Part shown: positions 38,812-48,700 of the stretch, in pieces
Layout: every line of letters starts with the position of its first letter
Numbering within the stretch: position 1 is the first letter of the stretch
NCBI GenBank assembly: GCA_937625935.1
Contig: OW569371.1
Location: 372,001-436,000 of the forward strand
Source of the DNA: Tetramitus jugosus
Taxonomy: Eukaryota > Heterolobosea > Eutetramitea > Acrasida > Vahlkampfiidae
Direction: 5' to 3'
Length of the DNA stretch: 64,000 nucleotides
Translations under genes and position numbers: made by a program
The notes under the pieces: model-generated
The model's input: only the letters and a program-made list of their open reading frames with translations
Told to the model about the DNA's origin: nothing
Databases searched by the model: none

Positions 38812-40182
38812 ATGGATCCTCAGTTGTACCCTGACTTTAGTCAACAGCAAGAGCAACAACAGTCACCTCAACCTCAACAGCCTCAGCAGCCTCAACAACA
38901 GCCGCCATCTCCACAACAATATCAACAACAACAACAACAGCAACCTCAACAATGGCAGCAGTTTCAACCCAACAACACGAATTACTATGTTGCTACAAAT
39001 GCTTCACAACAACAACAACAGCAACAACAGCAACCACAGCCATTCATAGCTTACAACAATGGTCCTCTACATCATGTGCCACATCCTCAATATCATCACC
39101 ATCATCACCAGCAGCAGCACCAGCGGCAAGCTCCTCCACCTCCTCCACTCTATCGAGAGGATAGCTCCTCCGCCAGTCGTGTGGGAAAATTTTCGTTCAA
39201 AGACTTGTTTCTCACTGTTTCTGGTTCTCATCTCTTCTTGGGTGTTTGCTTTCGAAAAAAGTCACACAAGAAGCATTACACAACACTGAGAAGAATCATT
39301 TTCTTGCTTTATTGCATGTTGTGTTCACTGTTCTTTGTGTTGTTTATGCAACAAATCAAGTATTACTCTGCTGTGGTTTGTCAGGGCTCCACACCCATTT
39401 ACAATGACTGTCTCGGAGATTTTGGAAGAGATTATGCCCATTGTCCGAGCGTGCGTTCGTATATTACTCCAGAGAGCGGGAAAGCCATCAGAAGGAGCGT
39501 TTACAGTTTTGTGTATGAGTATGACGACGCATACAATTCTACCATTTCAAAATGGTCGGACAGCAAGTTTTGTGTGCCGTATTGTATTCCTAATATCATT
39601 TACATGGATACAAGGCCACCGTGCTACAATGTGACACAAGAGATGCAAAAGAGTCTCATTTGTACGCATCCTTCCTACTATTGTAACACTTCTAGCTCTC
39701 CACTGGTGGGTGCCATTGCCTCTGGTATTTTAGCAGTCATCTTCTTTTATCCATCCAAGCTGCTGCTGTCGTGTGCTCTCAAGGTGACTGGTCCAGGCAA
39801 ATTGTGCAACAACATTTTGGGTAAGATTTGGTTGTGTGTTGTGGCAATGATGCTCGCTGTTGTCATCCTGTTCTGGGTGAGCTATGATATGGCATTGCTT
39901 CGAGAGAATCGATTGTTGTTCAAATCGGCGGCACAAGAGATTTTTGTCTATGGTCTCGTGCCTTTTGCCATTTCAATCTTGACTGGATTTTCAATCGATT
40001 TAGTCGTGAGTACAATCATGTACTTTGTGTTGCGCAAGTGGAGACACAACAAGGGTGACGAGGAGGATGAGGAGAGAGTGTCATTGTTGGCACCACCTCC
40101 AGTTGCCACGCCTACGCCCATCACAATGATTCCAAATCCTAATCCAATGATGATCCCTCCACAACAATATCATCAACAATAA
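38812..40182 (+). CDS. PolyQ multi-pass membrane protein
   Basis: 456 aa from the ATG at 38812 (an upstream in-frame extension lacks protein character). Residues 1-115 are Gln/Pro/His-rich. Four membrane segments follow: about 165-185 (RRIIFLLYCMLCSLFFVLF), 302-322, 342-362 and 385-415. Between the first two is a roughly 110-residue Cys-containing loop with possible N-glycosylation sites (NST, NVT, NTS), presumably outside the cell or in the lumen. A cytosolic acidic/Pro-rich tail ends the protein. No family is recognised. Arrangement of a large loop between TM1 and TM2 recalls polycystin-like fragments, but this is not a firm match. Confidence 0.7.
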   Translation: MDPQLYPDFSQQQEQQQSPQPQQPQQPQQQPPSPQQYQQQQQQQPQQWQQFQPNNTNYYVATNASQQQQQQQQQPQPFIAYNNGPLHHVPHPQYHHHHHQQQHQRQAPPPPPLYREDSSSASRVGKFSFKDLFLTVSGSHLFLGVCFRKKSHKKHYTTLRRIIFLLYCMLCSLFFVLFMQQIKYYSAVVCQGSTPIYNDCLGDFGRDYAHCPSVRSYITPESGKAIRRSVYSFVYEYDDAYNSTISKWSDSKFCVPYCIPNIIYMDTRPPCYNVTQEMQKSLICTHPSYYCNTSSSPLVGAIASGILAVIFFYPSKLLLSCALKVTGPGKLCNNILGKIWLCVVAMMLAVVILFWVSYDMALLRENRLLFKSAAQEIFVYGLVPFAISILTGFSIDLVVSTIMYFVLRKWRHNKGDEEDEERVSLLAPPPVATPTPITMIPNPNPMMIPPQQYHQQ

Positions 40183-40253
40183 ATGAATTCAATGTTGCGG
40201 TTTCTCTTACTTTATTCTTCTTCGAAACTTTTGTGTGATATCCTCCTTCTTTC

Positions 40254-41285
40254 TTATAGCTTTTGAGTCATTTCAGGCACAATGTTAAACAAATCACCAA
40301 CCAAACCATAGTCGGCAACTTGATAGATTGGAGCCTCAGCGTCCTTGTTAATAGCCACAATAGTCTTACTGTCCTTCATACCAGCCAAGTGCTGAATGGC
40401 ACCAGAGATACCAACTGCAATGTACAACTCTGGAGCCACAACCTTACCAGTTTGACCCACTTGCAAATCATTTGGCACATAACCTTCATCGACAGCAGCT
40501 CTCGTTGCACCGACAGCACCACCCAACTTGTCTGCCAAATCGTACAAAATCTTAAAGTTCTCTCCATTCTTCAATCCTCTGCCACCAGAGACAACAACTC
40601 TAGCAGAGGCCAACTCTGGACGATCACTCTTTGAAATTTCTTCCGAGATCCATTGTGGTGCATTCTTGACAGAGTCAACATTGGCCTCTTCACTCACAAT
40701 CTCTGCTGCACTCTTGTCAGCAGCAGCAGCAGCCTTATCAAAAGCAGTGGTTCTCACAGTCATAACCTTGGTAGTATCCATGGATTCGACTGTACACAAT
40801 GCATTTCCAGCATAGATGGGTCTCATGAACTTGCTTTCACCATCAATTTGCATCACATCCATCACTGGACTCACATCCAATGAAGCTGCCAATCGAGGCA
40901 ACAAATTCTTACCAAAAACAGTGTGAGGAGCCAAAATGTGACTGAATTGGTTCTTGGATTGAACTTGTTGCAATGCTTCTTGCAAGTACTCTGCAATGTT
41001 GTGCTCAAATTGAGAATTGTTGAGAATGAGCACCTTTTCGACACCAGAGAGCTTTGATACCTGTTCAGCAACAGACTTGTCTCCATTGTGAGTAAAGACG
41101 AGAGCTGTGATTGGACCAGTGAGCTTTTGAGCAGCAGTGATGGTTGGGAGAGTGCTGGCAGAGAGTTGATTGTTGGAGTGTTCGACTAGCACGAGAGATT
41201 TGGCATAGTGACGGAATTGTTGTTGTTGTTTTTGTTGTTGAAAGAGTGTTCTTCTTGTGTGGTTGGTAGTTGCTCTGAGAAACAT
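40254..41285 (-). CDS. ETFA: Electron transfer flavoprotein subunit alpha
   Basis: 343 aa. The first 30 residues are Arg/Gln/Thr-rich without acidic residues, a plausible mitochondrial presequence. The N-terminal domain starts KSLVLVEHSNN. The C-terminal FAD domain has VVVSGGRGLKNGENF, then GAVGATRAAVDEGYVPN, QVGQTGKVVAPELYIAVGIS and AINKDAEAPIYQVADYGLVG, all standard ETF-alpha blocks. It passes electrons from acyl-CoA and amino acid dehydrogenases to the respiratory chain via ETF-QO. The start is chosen at 41285; upstream in-frame sequence overlaps the divergent RPB12 gene and is not protein-like. Confidence 0.96.
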   Translation of the reverse strand: MFLRATTNHTRRTLFQQQKQQQQFRHYAKSLVLVEHSNNQLSASTLPTITAAQKLTGPITALVFTHNGDKSVAEQVSKLSGVEKVLILNNSQFEHNIAEYLQEALQQVQSKNQFSHILAPHTVFGKNLLPRLAASLDVSPVMDVMQIDGESKFMRPIYAGNALCTVESMDTTKVMTVRTTAFDKAAAAADKSAAEIVSEEANVDSVKNAPQWISEEISKSDRPELASARVVVSGGRGLKNGENFKILYDLADKLGGAVGATRAAVDEGYVPNDLQVGQTGKVVAPELYIAVGISGAIQHLAGMKDSKTIVAINKDAEAPIYQVADYGLVGDLFNIVPEMTQKL

Positions 41286-41542
41286 GTTTGGATGAGTGAG
41301 TTGTTGATCGCAAGCAAGATTGAGTTGAGTTTTTTTGGGAGACGAGAAAAGCTTTTTCTCTTGCGAGTTATCGCGACAGTGGGTTTTTGCCGGTTTCGGA
41401 GATATGCAGCGGGAGTCGATTTTCGTTCTGGTCCTCCTTTTTGATGAAAAATCAAAAAACTGTTGTTTGATTTTATTTATTCGAGCACAAAAAACCAGCA
41501 AGTTCATCACAGGACCATCATCATCATTGTCGCATCCAAAAC

Positions 41543-42025
41543 ATGCAATCTCCATACTCACCATACGATTCACCCATCTCTCCAGTTCAGCACACATCAC
41601 CAGTGATGTCACCATCTGTGCAACCATACTCTCCCAATCCAAGCTATAGTCCAGCACCATCTCAACAACCACCACAACAACAAATGTCTAGTGGTGGCGG
41701 TGGTGGTGGTGGACAAGTGAATAGACCTGCACTTGTAGCTTACTTGTGTGCCCATTGTGGATATGAGAATTTGTTGTCTCCTGAGACGTTGCCAAAGTGT
41801 TCTCGGTGTCCTCATCGTGTCATGTTTAAGAAGAGAACGAATAGAAGTATGTTTTTTTGTGTAAGCTTTTTTGAAAGCTTTTGTGTGAAGCTCTTTGTTG
41901 TAATGTTGTTGATTTGTCAAAATTTGGCGCGATTTTTGTATTCCGGTGTGATTTTGAGTTGCTTACGAAATCTTTTTTTCTCGTGTGATCACTCTCGAAC
42001 AGAGGAACAATATGAAGCAAGATAA
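41543..42025 (+). CDS. RPB12: RNA polymerase subunit RPB12/RPC10 with Pro/Ser/Tyr-rich N-terminal tail
   Basis: Exons 41543-41846 and 42003-42025, with a GTATGT...ACAG intron in phase 1, give 108 aa. The C-terminal 45 residues are the zinc subunit common to all three nuclear polymerases: YLCAHCGYENLL, CSRCPHRVMFKKRTNR and a final YEAR that matches the usual FDAR end. The first 60 residues are an extension absent from typical RPB12 (about 60-70 aa). It contains YSPYDSP, YSPNPS and YSPAPS motifs like the polymerase II CTD, then a Gly run. The 156-bp intron is a multiple of three and stop-free, so an unspliced message would still read through. Confidence 0.9.
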   Translation: MQSPYSPYDSPISPVQHTSPVMSPSVQPYSPNPSYSPAPSQQPPQQQMSSGGGGGGGQVNRPALVAYLCAHCGYENLLSPETLPKCSRCPHRVMFKKRTNRSMFFCVSFFESFCVKLFVVMLLICQNLARFLYSGVILSCLRNLFFSCDHSRTEEQYEAR

Positions 42026-42233
42026 AAGTTTTGTGGAAAAGAGAGCTCTCATGTGGCATCATCATTTTAACTGTATGACTCCTATGCAACTAAACTTGGT
42101 TGCTTGTATGTTTTTGCATCTTTCAGTTAAGTTAACATTTTATTCAGGTGCACGTAAACGTTCATGAATTGCAAAAATTCTTGTAGATTATTTTCTTCTT
42201 CTCATTTGATTGTATTCCAGCTCTTATTTTTTA

Positions 42234-44099
42234 TTAGAATTCACTCCTTGTCCTTCGATGAAACATTCGTCGTAGTTTTCCTCCGGATTCTTCTTGCATG
42301 TTAGTCGGTGTTGTTGGCGTTTGTGCAAATTGTTGCTGAGAGTAGGCTTGATCCTTGCGTAACCAGTGTCCATGATGCGTTTGGATGCGGTTTCCACCTG
42401 CTCTTTCTGAGGGTGATGGAATAGAGATAAACATGTCTTGAGTTTTGTGAATCGGTGAAGTCATATCTCCCGATGGGACAGAAGCTGATGGTGGCGTCAC
42501 TTGAAGCATGGGTGTCTGCTGTAATTGGGGTTGATTCAGTAATTGCTGTTGCTGTGGTTGTTGTTGATATGACGGAATTTGTAAGCTATTACCATACATT
42601 GTATCTGTTGTTCGTTGATAGGGCGAAGCTCTAATGGTGTATCCATTGTATGCATAATTTGGTTGGTTCGATTGATTGAAATGATACTCTGGTGTAGGAG
42701 AAGTGGCTGGTGTCATGTTGTCCAATCCAATAGGTGTAACGGCTCGACTCTCCATACTGGATCCATCATTTCGTATCTCATCAGCCGTTGGCAACTGTTC
42801 ATCCACCTTCTCATGCAGATGACTCATGGATTGAGGATCATTAGCATCGGCAGCAAACACATCCGGAACCTTTTCGGACAGTTGTTCCATTTTAAATACA
42901 GAGTCAATGTCATTGATTAACCCACCGTAGCCTCTCCAATGACGTAACTGCTGTGAATGTTCATCCTTTGCTGGCGTAACCACAATACCTTTCTTATTGA
43001 TTAGCCAAATACGCTCCGGTTGAATACCGACACCCAAGTAAGCCACCTTGTCTGTGTCTCGGTTACCCCAACCAGCAATGAACGGATTTCCTACGGATTC
43101 ACAAGGGAACAGAGCCTTGATTGTTGAGAGCGTACTAATCTTAAACTCTGATGGCATTTTCCATCTCATGATTGAATGACCTGACACTGGAGGCGTAATC
43201 ACTGGACCCAGAGGCAAGGAAGACTCCCCTTGTCTCAACTTGTGAATGTAATCAATGGTTGAAGTTTCTTGATTGATGGATCGAACAGTCAGATACAATA
43301 TCTTGTAACCCTTGCGTGTCATACCCTGAAACAAGTTGGCCACTCCGGGATGAGCATACTGTCGACCTAGCCAACGTGTCGCGATTTGACCCTTGATGTC
43401 GCTCTTTGTAATGGTTCCATCAATATCACTCACAACAATCTTGTCCGCGTGTGACCAGAGAAACAAGCGACCACGTACGACTTCCCTTGTAACAGAGTTT
43501 ACAAATTCGACCGTGTTCACCTCCTTGCTCCAATCAATTCTCTGAAGTAGCTCTTGTGGAGGAGTTGTAAATTCTGAACCAAGCTTCTTCTGCATCGTAT
43601 CAATATTTCTCTTCCAACGCTGCTTCACTCGTTGTTTGGTATGATTCGATACGTTTCTGTAGTAACGAGAGTAGCGATTGCCACTGTTCAGTGCCGCTTG
43701 ATCCTCATTTCCCATCATTGCAGAACATCCCAGTGAAATCTCTGACAACAAGGGTTTTGTTCGATGAGCTGCTGTTTTTACGGCTCGACCAAATCGATCG
43801 TGTAGTGCTCCGTGAGTTCTAGGTGAAGGAGCCGGAGAAATTGAGCCATCTGAAGAAAAGTCATTCGGAGTGACGACTTCAAGTACCTTCTTTTCAAACA
43901 ATGCAAAGTGTTCATTGGCATGAAGTACCAATCGAGTTTCATCTTCCTCTCTAAAATGAACGAGTTGACCGTTAATGTACACTTGGATGTAGTGCTTGTC
44001 TTCCTTGGAATCGGGCACATTCTCAAAGTACACAAAAAATGGAGAGCATCTGGGTTCACCATTCGGTTGCTTTACTACTATGATATCAATACAGGGCAT
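42234..44099 (-). CDS. LPIN: Lipin-type phosphatidate phosphatase
   Basis: 621 aa. The N-LIP domain occupies about 1-75 (CIDIIVVKQPNGEPRCSPFF). The LNS2 catalytic domain lies at about 215-370 with the HAD motif DIDGT at 225-229, GYKILYLTVRSI, and the ALFP...GWGNRDTD stretch that follows in lipins. The C-terminal 200 residues are Gln/Pro/Ser-rich. Lipins dephosphorylate phosphatidic acid to diacylglycerol at the ER and nuclear envelope. The enzyme is shorter than animal lipins because the middle linker is short. Phosphorylation-regulated localisation is known for the family; several SP/TP sites are present in the linker and tail. Confidence 0.95.
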   Translation of the reverse strand: MPCIDIIVVKQPNGEPRCSPFFVYFENVPDSKEDKHYIQVYINGQLVHFREEDETRLVLHANEHFALFEKKVLEVVTPNDFSSDGSISPAPSPRTHGALHDRFGRAVKTAAHRTKPLLSEISLGCSAMMGNEDQAALNSGNRYSRYYRNVSNHTKQRVKQRWKRNIDTMQKKLGSEFTTPPQELLQRIDWSKEVNTVEFVNSVTREVVRGRLFLWSHADKIVVSDIDGTITKSDIKGQIATRWLGRQYAHPGVANLFQGMTRKGYKILYLTVRSINQETSTIDYIHKLRQGESSLPLGPVITPPVSGHSIMRWKMPSEFKISTLSTIKALFPCESVGNPFIAGWGNRDTDKVAYLGVGIQPERIWLINKKGIVVTPAKDEHSQQLRHWRGYGGLINDIDSVFKMEQLSEKVPDVFAADANDPQSMSHLHEKVDEQLPTADEIRNDGSSMESRAVTPIGLDNMTPATSPTPEYHFNQSNQPNYAYNGYTIRASPYQRTTDTMYGNSLQIPSYQQQPQQQQLLNQPQLQQTPMLQVTPPSASVPSGDMTSPIHKTQDMFISIPSPSERAGGNRIQTHHGHWLRKDQAYSQQQFAQTPTTPTNMQEESGGKLRRMFHRRTRSEF

Positions 44100-44555
44100 T
44101 TTCAATGTGTTGTTGATTTTTTGATTGTTGATTTTTGTTTCATACCAAAATACAACGACTTTTCGGCTGTTAAACCCTGCCAAACAAAATTGAGACATGA
44201 AGTTGACTGGATTAAAAAAAGAAAGAAAAATATTTTGGATGTGCGACGGACTTACGTAAATCACACGATCTTTTCGTCAGCTTTGGAAACTCGTAAACTC
44301 GAAGGAGCTTTTGGTTTCTTCTGACTCCGACCTCTTCTCATTAGGTCAAGGAGCTCTTCCCATTGACAATACGTTGAAGTTTCGAAACTCAGTTGTTTTA
44401 TGTTTATTCCAAATTTTCACTTGACCTGTTCGTTAACAGAAGTTTACTGTTAATTCATGTGTCCAACAAAAATCTTGTCTTCACTCACTCATTGGTCTGA
44501 ATAACATAACACACAACTTCAATTTCAAAAAAATCAACAACACTTGACGGCAAAG
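44100..44555. promoter_or_regulatory. Divergent promoter interval between lipin and an unidentified gene
   Basis: 456 bp, A/T-rich with poly(A) and poly(T) tracts near both starts. No coding frame of note and no recognised core promoter motif. Confidence 0.35.
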
Positions 44556-45587
44556 ATGTACTACATCGATGTGTCGTTCAATGACCAAAAGTTTTGTCTT
44601 CAAGATGATGGCAATTCTTCTCTTGTTTCCATTCAAAGAAACATCGCCTCGAAGTTTTTCATGCTTGACATTTTAGGTTCATGGAAAACTTACAAGGATG
44701 AACCAGTTGATGCGGGACAACTCCTGATACGTACTTTGAAGGATTTAGGATTAACTTCACTAAAGTTTGAAGACTCAAAAAACAAGTTCACCATGTTTTT
44801 GGATCTTTATGACGATTTTGTCAAGCCTTTCTCGGCTGTAAAATTTGATGATTCAGAGGAGGATACTAGTCCTGAAGCTTTGAGAATCAAGTATGCGCAG
44901 GACATAGAAGGTAATCAATCAACATTCTGTAACAATATGAATGTGGCTGCAAGCAATTTCAGCAGTTACGTAGATAAGGGTAAACAAAGATATGGGCCGA
45001 GAAAAGCATTGTCTGACTTTGACAGATATTCACCAATAACGAAGAAATACTTGTTGAACAATGATGCACAGAGAAGAGATCCAAACTTGAAGGATAGATA
45101 TCTGAACAGTAATAGAGTTGCTGAATTATTTGAAAGAAGGTTGATTCAACTACAGCACTTGTTTCAAGAGATTACGGGATATGGAAAAAGCATTGGAAAA
45201 CTTTCTTGGGTTGATGTGTTTGTGAAAGTGTCAGATAGAATGAATGATATAGAGAACCATTTGTATCATGATATCCATAGTGGATACGTGAGAATTGTTA
45301 CCAGCAAGAGTGATGGAAAGCTTGCGAGTTGCCATTAGTTGCAAGTTTTGCGTGAGAACCAATGAGACATGCAAATTACTTCTACTATTGGTGGTGTTAT
45401 CAAGTTGGACAATACATACTATTGGCCTTCATGCGTCCATAGAGTACTTGAATTTGAGAAGGTTGACAAATACCTCGAACTAAGTTTGTTAAATTTGATG
45501 TTGGCATTTCATGCGAAGTCGTTGCATAAGTTGCATAAGAAGAGATCTCTTTATAGACTCAACATCCAAAGAAGTAGATGTGAGTGA
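44556..45587 (+). CDS. Hypothetical protein, probably two exons
   Basis: From the ATG at 44556 the frame is open to a TAG at 45336-45338. A second in-frame stop follows about 30 bp later, and then the same frame is open and protein-like to 45587 (TYYWPSCVHRVLEFEKVDKY). I infer a 117-bp intron 45288-45404 (GTGAGA...ATCAAG, phase 0) that removes both stops and gives 304 aa. The N-terminal 100 residues look like an alpha/beta domain; the middle is polar. The family is not recognised. Without splicing the product is 260 aa. Confidence 0.5.
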
Positions 45588-45742
45588 AGCGAATTGTTCG
45601 GTGGTCGAACCATATTATTCACTTTGTTGAAACAAATCCAGAGAAGCCCTGACTTTTCAAAAACATTGTCACAGATTTATTCGTTTTTGAAGTTAGTTCC
45701 AATACAGATACTTTATTGTGACTTACTTTTGAATCACACGAA

Positions 45743-48700
45743 CTACTCTTCACTTTGGTTGCCGATAAACGAGAAGGCACTTTCTGGCTCTTCTTCTGTT
45801 TCTTCAACCTCCTCTGATTCCGAACTCTTCTTCATAAAGTCAAAAGAGGAGGATTCATCTGGCTCATTGTTATCTTGTACTTCTTCTGTCAAAGTATTTT
45901 CTTCTTCTCCTTCGTTATTGTCGTCATTCTTGATAAATGAGAAGGAAGAGGCTTCCTCTGGTTCTGAATGCTCATCTTCCTCCGATTGCTGTACATTCTC
46001 ATGACTCTCTTCTTGTGACTCTGCTTCATCAACCTCACTTTCATTCTGGATAAAGGAGAAACTTGATGGCTCATTTTCCAATACAGCGCCACTGTGTTGG
46101 GTTTCTTCTTCATTGCCATTATTCTCTTGTTCTTCTGCAGGCTCCTTTGTCAGTTCTTCACTATTGTTTGGGATAGAGGAGTAGTATTGCTCTCCTTCCT
46201 GCTCAGTTGGTGACGACTCTTCTCTCTCTTCTTCTAATTGTACATCTATTAAACTCTGAAGTTTGATTTGAACTTCGAGCAACTCCTTCTTTAGGGTCTG
46301 CGACTGTGTATCTAATATGTCACATTGATCATAATCAGCATTTTCAAGTGCTTCCTCCAAAGCAGCCTCCAATTTGCTAATTTGGACTGATAGTTCTTCC
46401 TGAAGTTGAATGAGATTCATCTTTGTGATCACAGGATCTTCCTCGTTAGTTTCCTGCTGTTCTTGTGGTTCTTCTTCTTTCTCTTCTTCTTTTTGTGGGA
46501 CACTTGTGTATTGTTGGTATTCGTCGTGATCATCTTCATTATCATCCTCTCTCAATTGGGTATCTGTTTCCTCTTGTGATAACTCCTCCTCAGCAACTTG
46601 TTCCTCTGTTTCTTCTTCCCCATCACTGTTATCCTCTGAGGCAAGTACTTTGTCAGTGAAACCCAGTCGAACCTTTGTACTGTTAATCAAGTCTTCATAC
46701 TGATCGTCGTCCCATTGCAGAATGTCTCTAGATTCTTGAATTTCAGCTTCACAAACTTGAGCAGCAGATGTTAAAATGTCTACGGCATCTCTAACAATAG
46801 CATCAGAGCTACTCATGACATCCTGAGAGAGTTCGGATATTACCTTAGACAACTCTAACCACTCTGGTACTAGAACATGCGATAAATATTCTTGAGCTCT
46901 GTCGTGTTGCATGTTTGTATACTTTTCGCGTAGAGAATCTAGCAGTGTTATGTTCTTCCTCAATGAGACATCCAGTAGAGACATCTTCTTCTCCAAATCT
47001 GCACTTTCAGGATCAATTTTCGCCAACTGTTCCTCCATCGTCTTGATACTCGATTGGAATTGAGCTGCATCTTTAAACTTTCTGTTCAATACTGCAGTTG
47101 CCTTCTTGCTATTCAAATCAGGCAATTGTTCGTTCTCAATCTTGAACTTTCTATCTCTCAACTCTTGCAGCTGGGCTTCACAAAGGTTCAACTCAGTTTG
47201 TAGATTTGATGTTTGCTTCTCGTGCTTTTGAAGCTCGAGGTGCATTTGCTGATTGTCAATCTCGGATTGCCCATGGCTCAAGTACTCAACTCGAACCTTT
47301 TGCAAACGAGCAATTAGCGACCTCCATGAAGTCACAGTCTCAATATCCCCAGTCAAGTTCTCAGCCAAATGTATCACTCTTTCCTTATCCTCCTGTTGCA
47401 TGTTCCATTTTTGAACCTCAACCTCCCATTTGGCGGCAGCTTGAGCGTGCTTCTTCTTCTCGCTTTCCAGAAGACTTTTTCTGTTCTCTGTTTCTTGCTG
47501 CTCTTTTTCTAATAGTACAAGTTCTTCGCTGAACTTCTTCTCGTGCTGATCCACGATACTCTTTGCAAGCTCAATGTTTTCGCTAACTGATTTGAATTGT
47601 CTCTTCTTTTCACGCAGCACTCGCTCCAACTCCTGTATCTCATTCTTCAACTCGATTGCTTGTTGCTCAAAATTGCTAATCTTTGTACGTTCTGATTGTG
47701 TAGCATTATCAATCTGAGTTCTCAATCTATCCTTTCGCTTATTCATATTTTCGCTGTCCAAATCCAAAGATTGCTCTTGTCTCTGAATTCTCTCTCGTTC
47801 GTTGTTGATTCTTTCATCAGTTAAAGACTTTTTCACGTTCCAATCAGATAGCAACAAACTAAAAGAGGAGTTGGTCTTCCGTATAAAATCGGTAATCAAT
47901 CGGTTGGTGTTGTCAGTATTCGTATTGAGACCGGTCGAATAGGAGGAAGCGCTTGATCGATCCAAATTTGACAATTGCTCAAAACACTTGTTAAACTTTT
48001 CAGTAGCGCTCGATAGTTCTGTCCTCAATCGTGTCATTTCACTTCGCATGCTGCCCAATTGCTTCTCATATTCATCAGCCAACTCAAATTGCTCCTTTAC
48101 GGTTGCTTCGTTCAATTTCTGCTCCAAATCTTGGGAAGATTGCTCCAAAGCAGACAATGATTTTCTCAAATTTCTCTGGGATTGCAACAGAGACTGCTGC
48201 GACTGTAAGTTTTGTTTGGCAGGTTTCACAAACTGTGTTTGAAGTGAATCAGTGACACTCTTTCTCAACACATCATAATTGTTTCGTATCCTGTTTCTCG
48301 CATCTTCCTCCTCCTTTTGCTTCAATCGTTTTTGTTCTTGCCTCTTCGCTTCTGCTTCCTCTTCCTTCTTCTTCTTTTGCAACCGCAATCGCTCCTCTTC
48401 TTCCTCCTGTTCTCTCTTCATCTTTTCTGCTTCATTTTCTCTCTGTTGAGCAGCAGGAGAGTGAATCACAAGTCCAGATAGTGAAATTCGATCATTTTCC
48501 TCTTCTTCATCATCCGATACTAATGATGACGATGACTCGTCGTTTCCATCTTCACTCGTGGCTTGGTCATCAACATGTCTCTTGTTCATCGTCATACTAC
48601 CCGTTGTCGCATCACTGCTTGCAACACCACTTGTCATACTCTTGTTACTGCTACTGCTACTGTTGTTGTTCCACGCAGAAAGATGACTCTTAGTGCTACT

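Noticed and set aside
47206..47532. Plus-strand open frames opposite the large coiled-coil genes (31-36 kb and 45.7-49.5 kb)
   Set aside because: They are antisense shadows of Glu/Lys-rich codons (Leu/Phe/Ser-rich translations) with no start context or motif.
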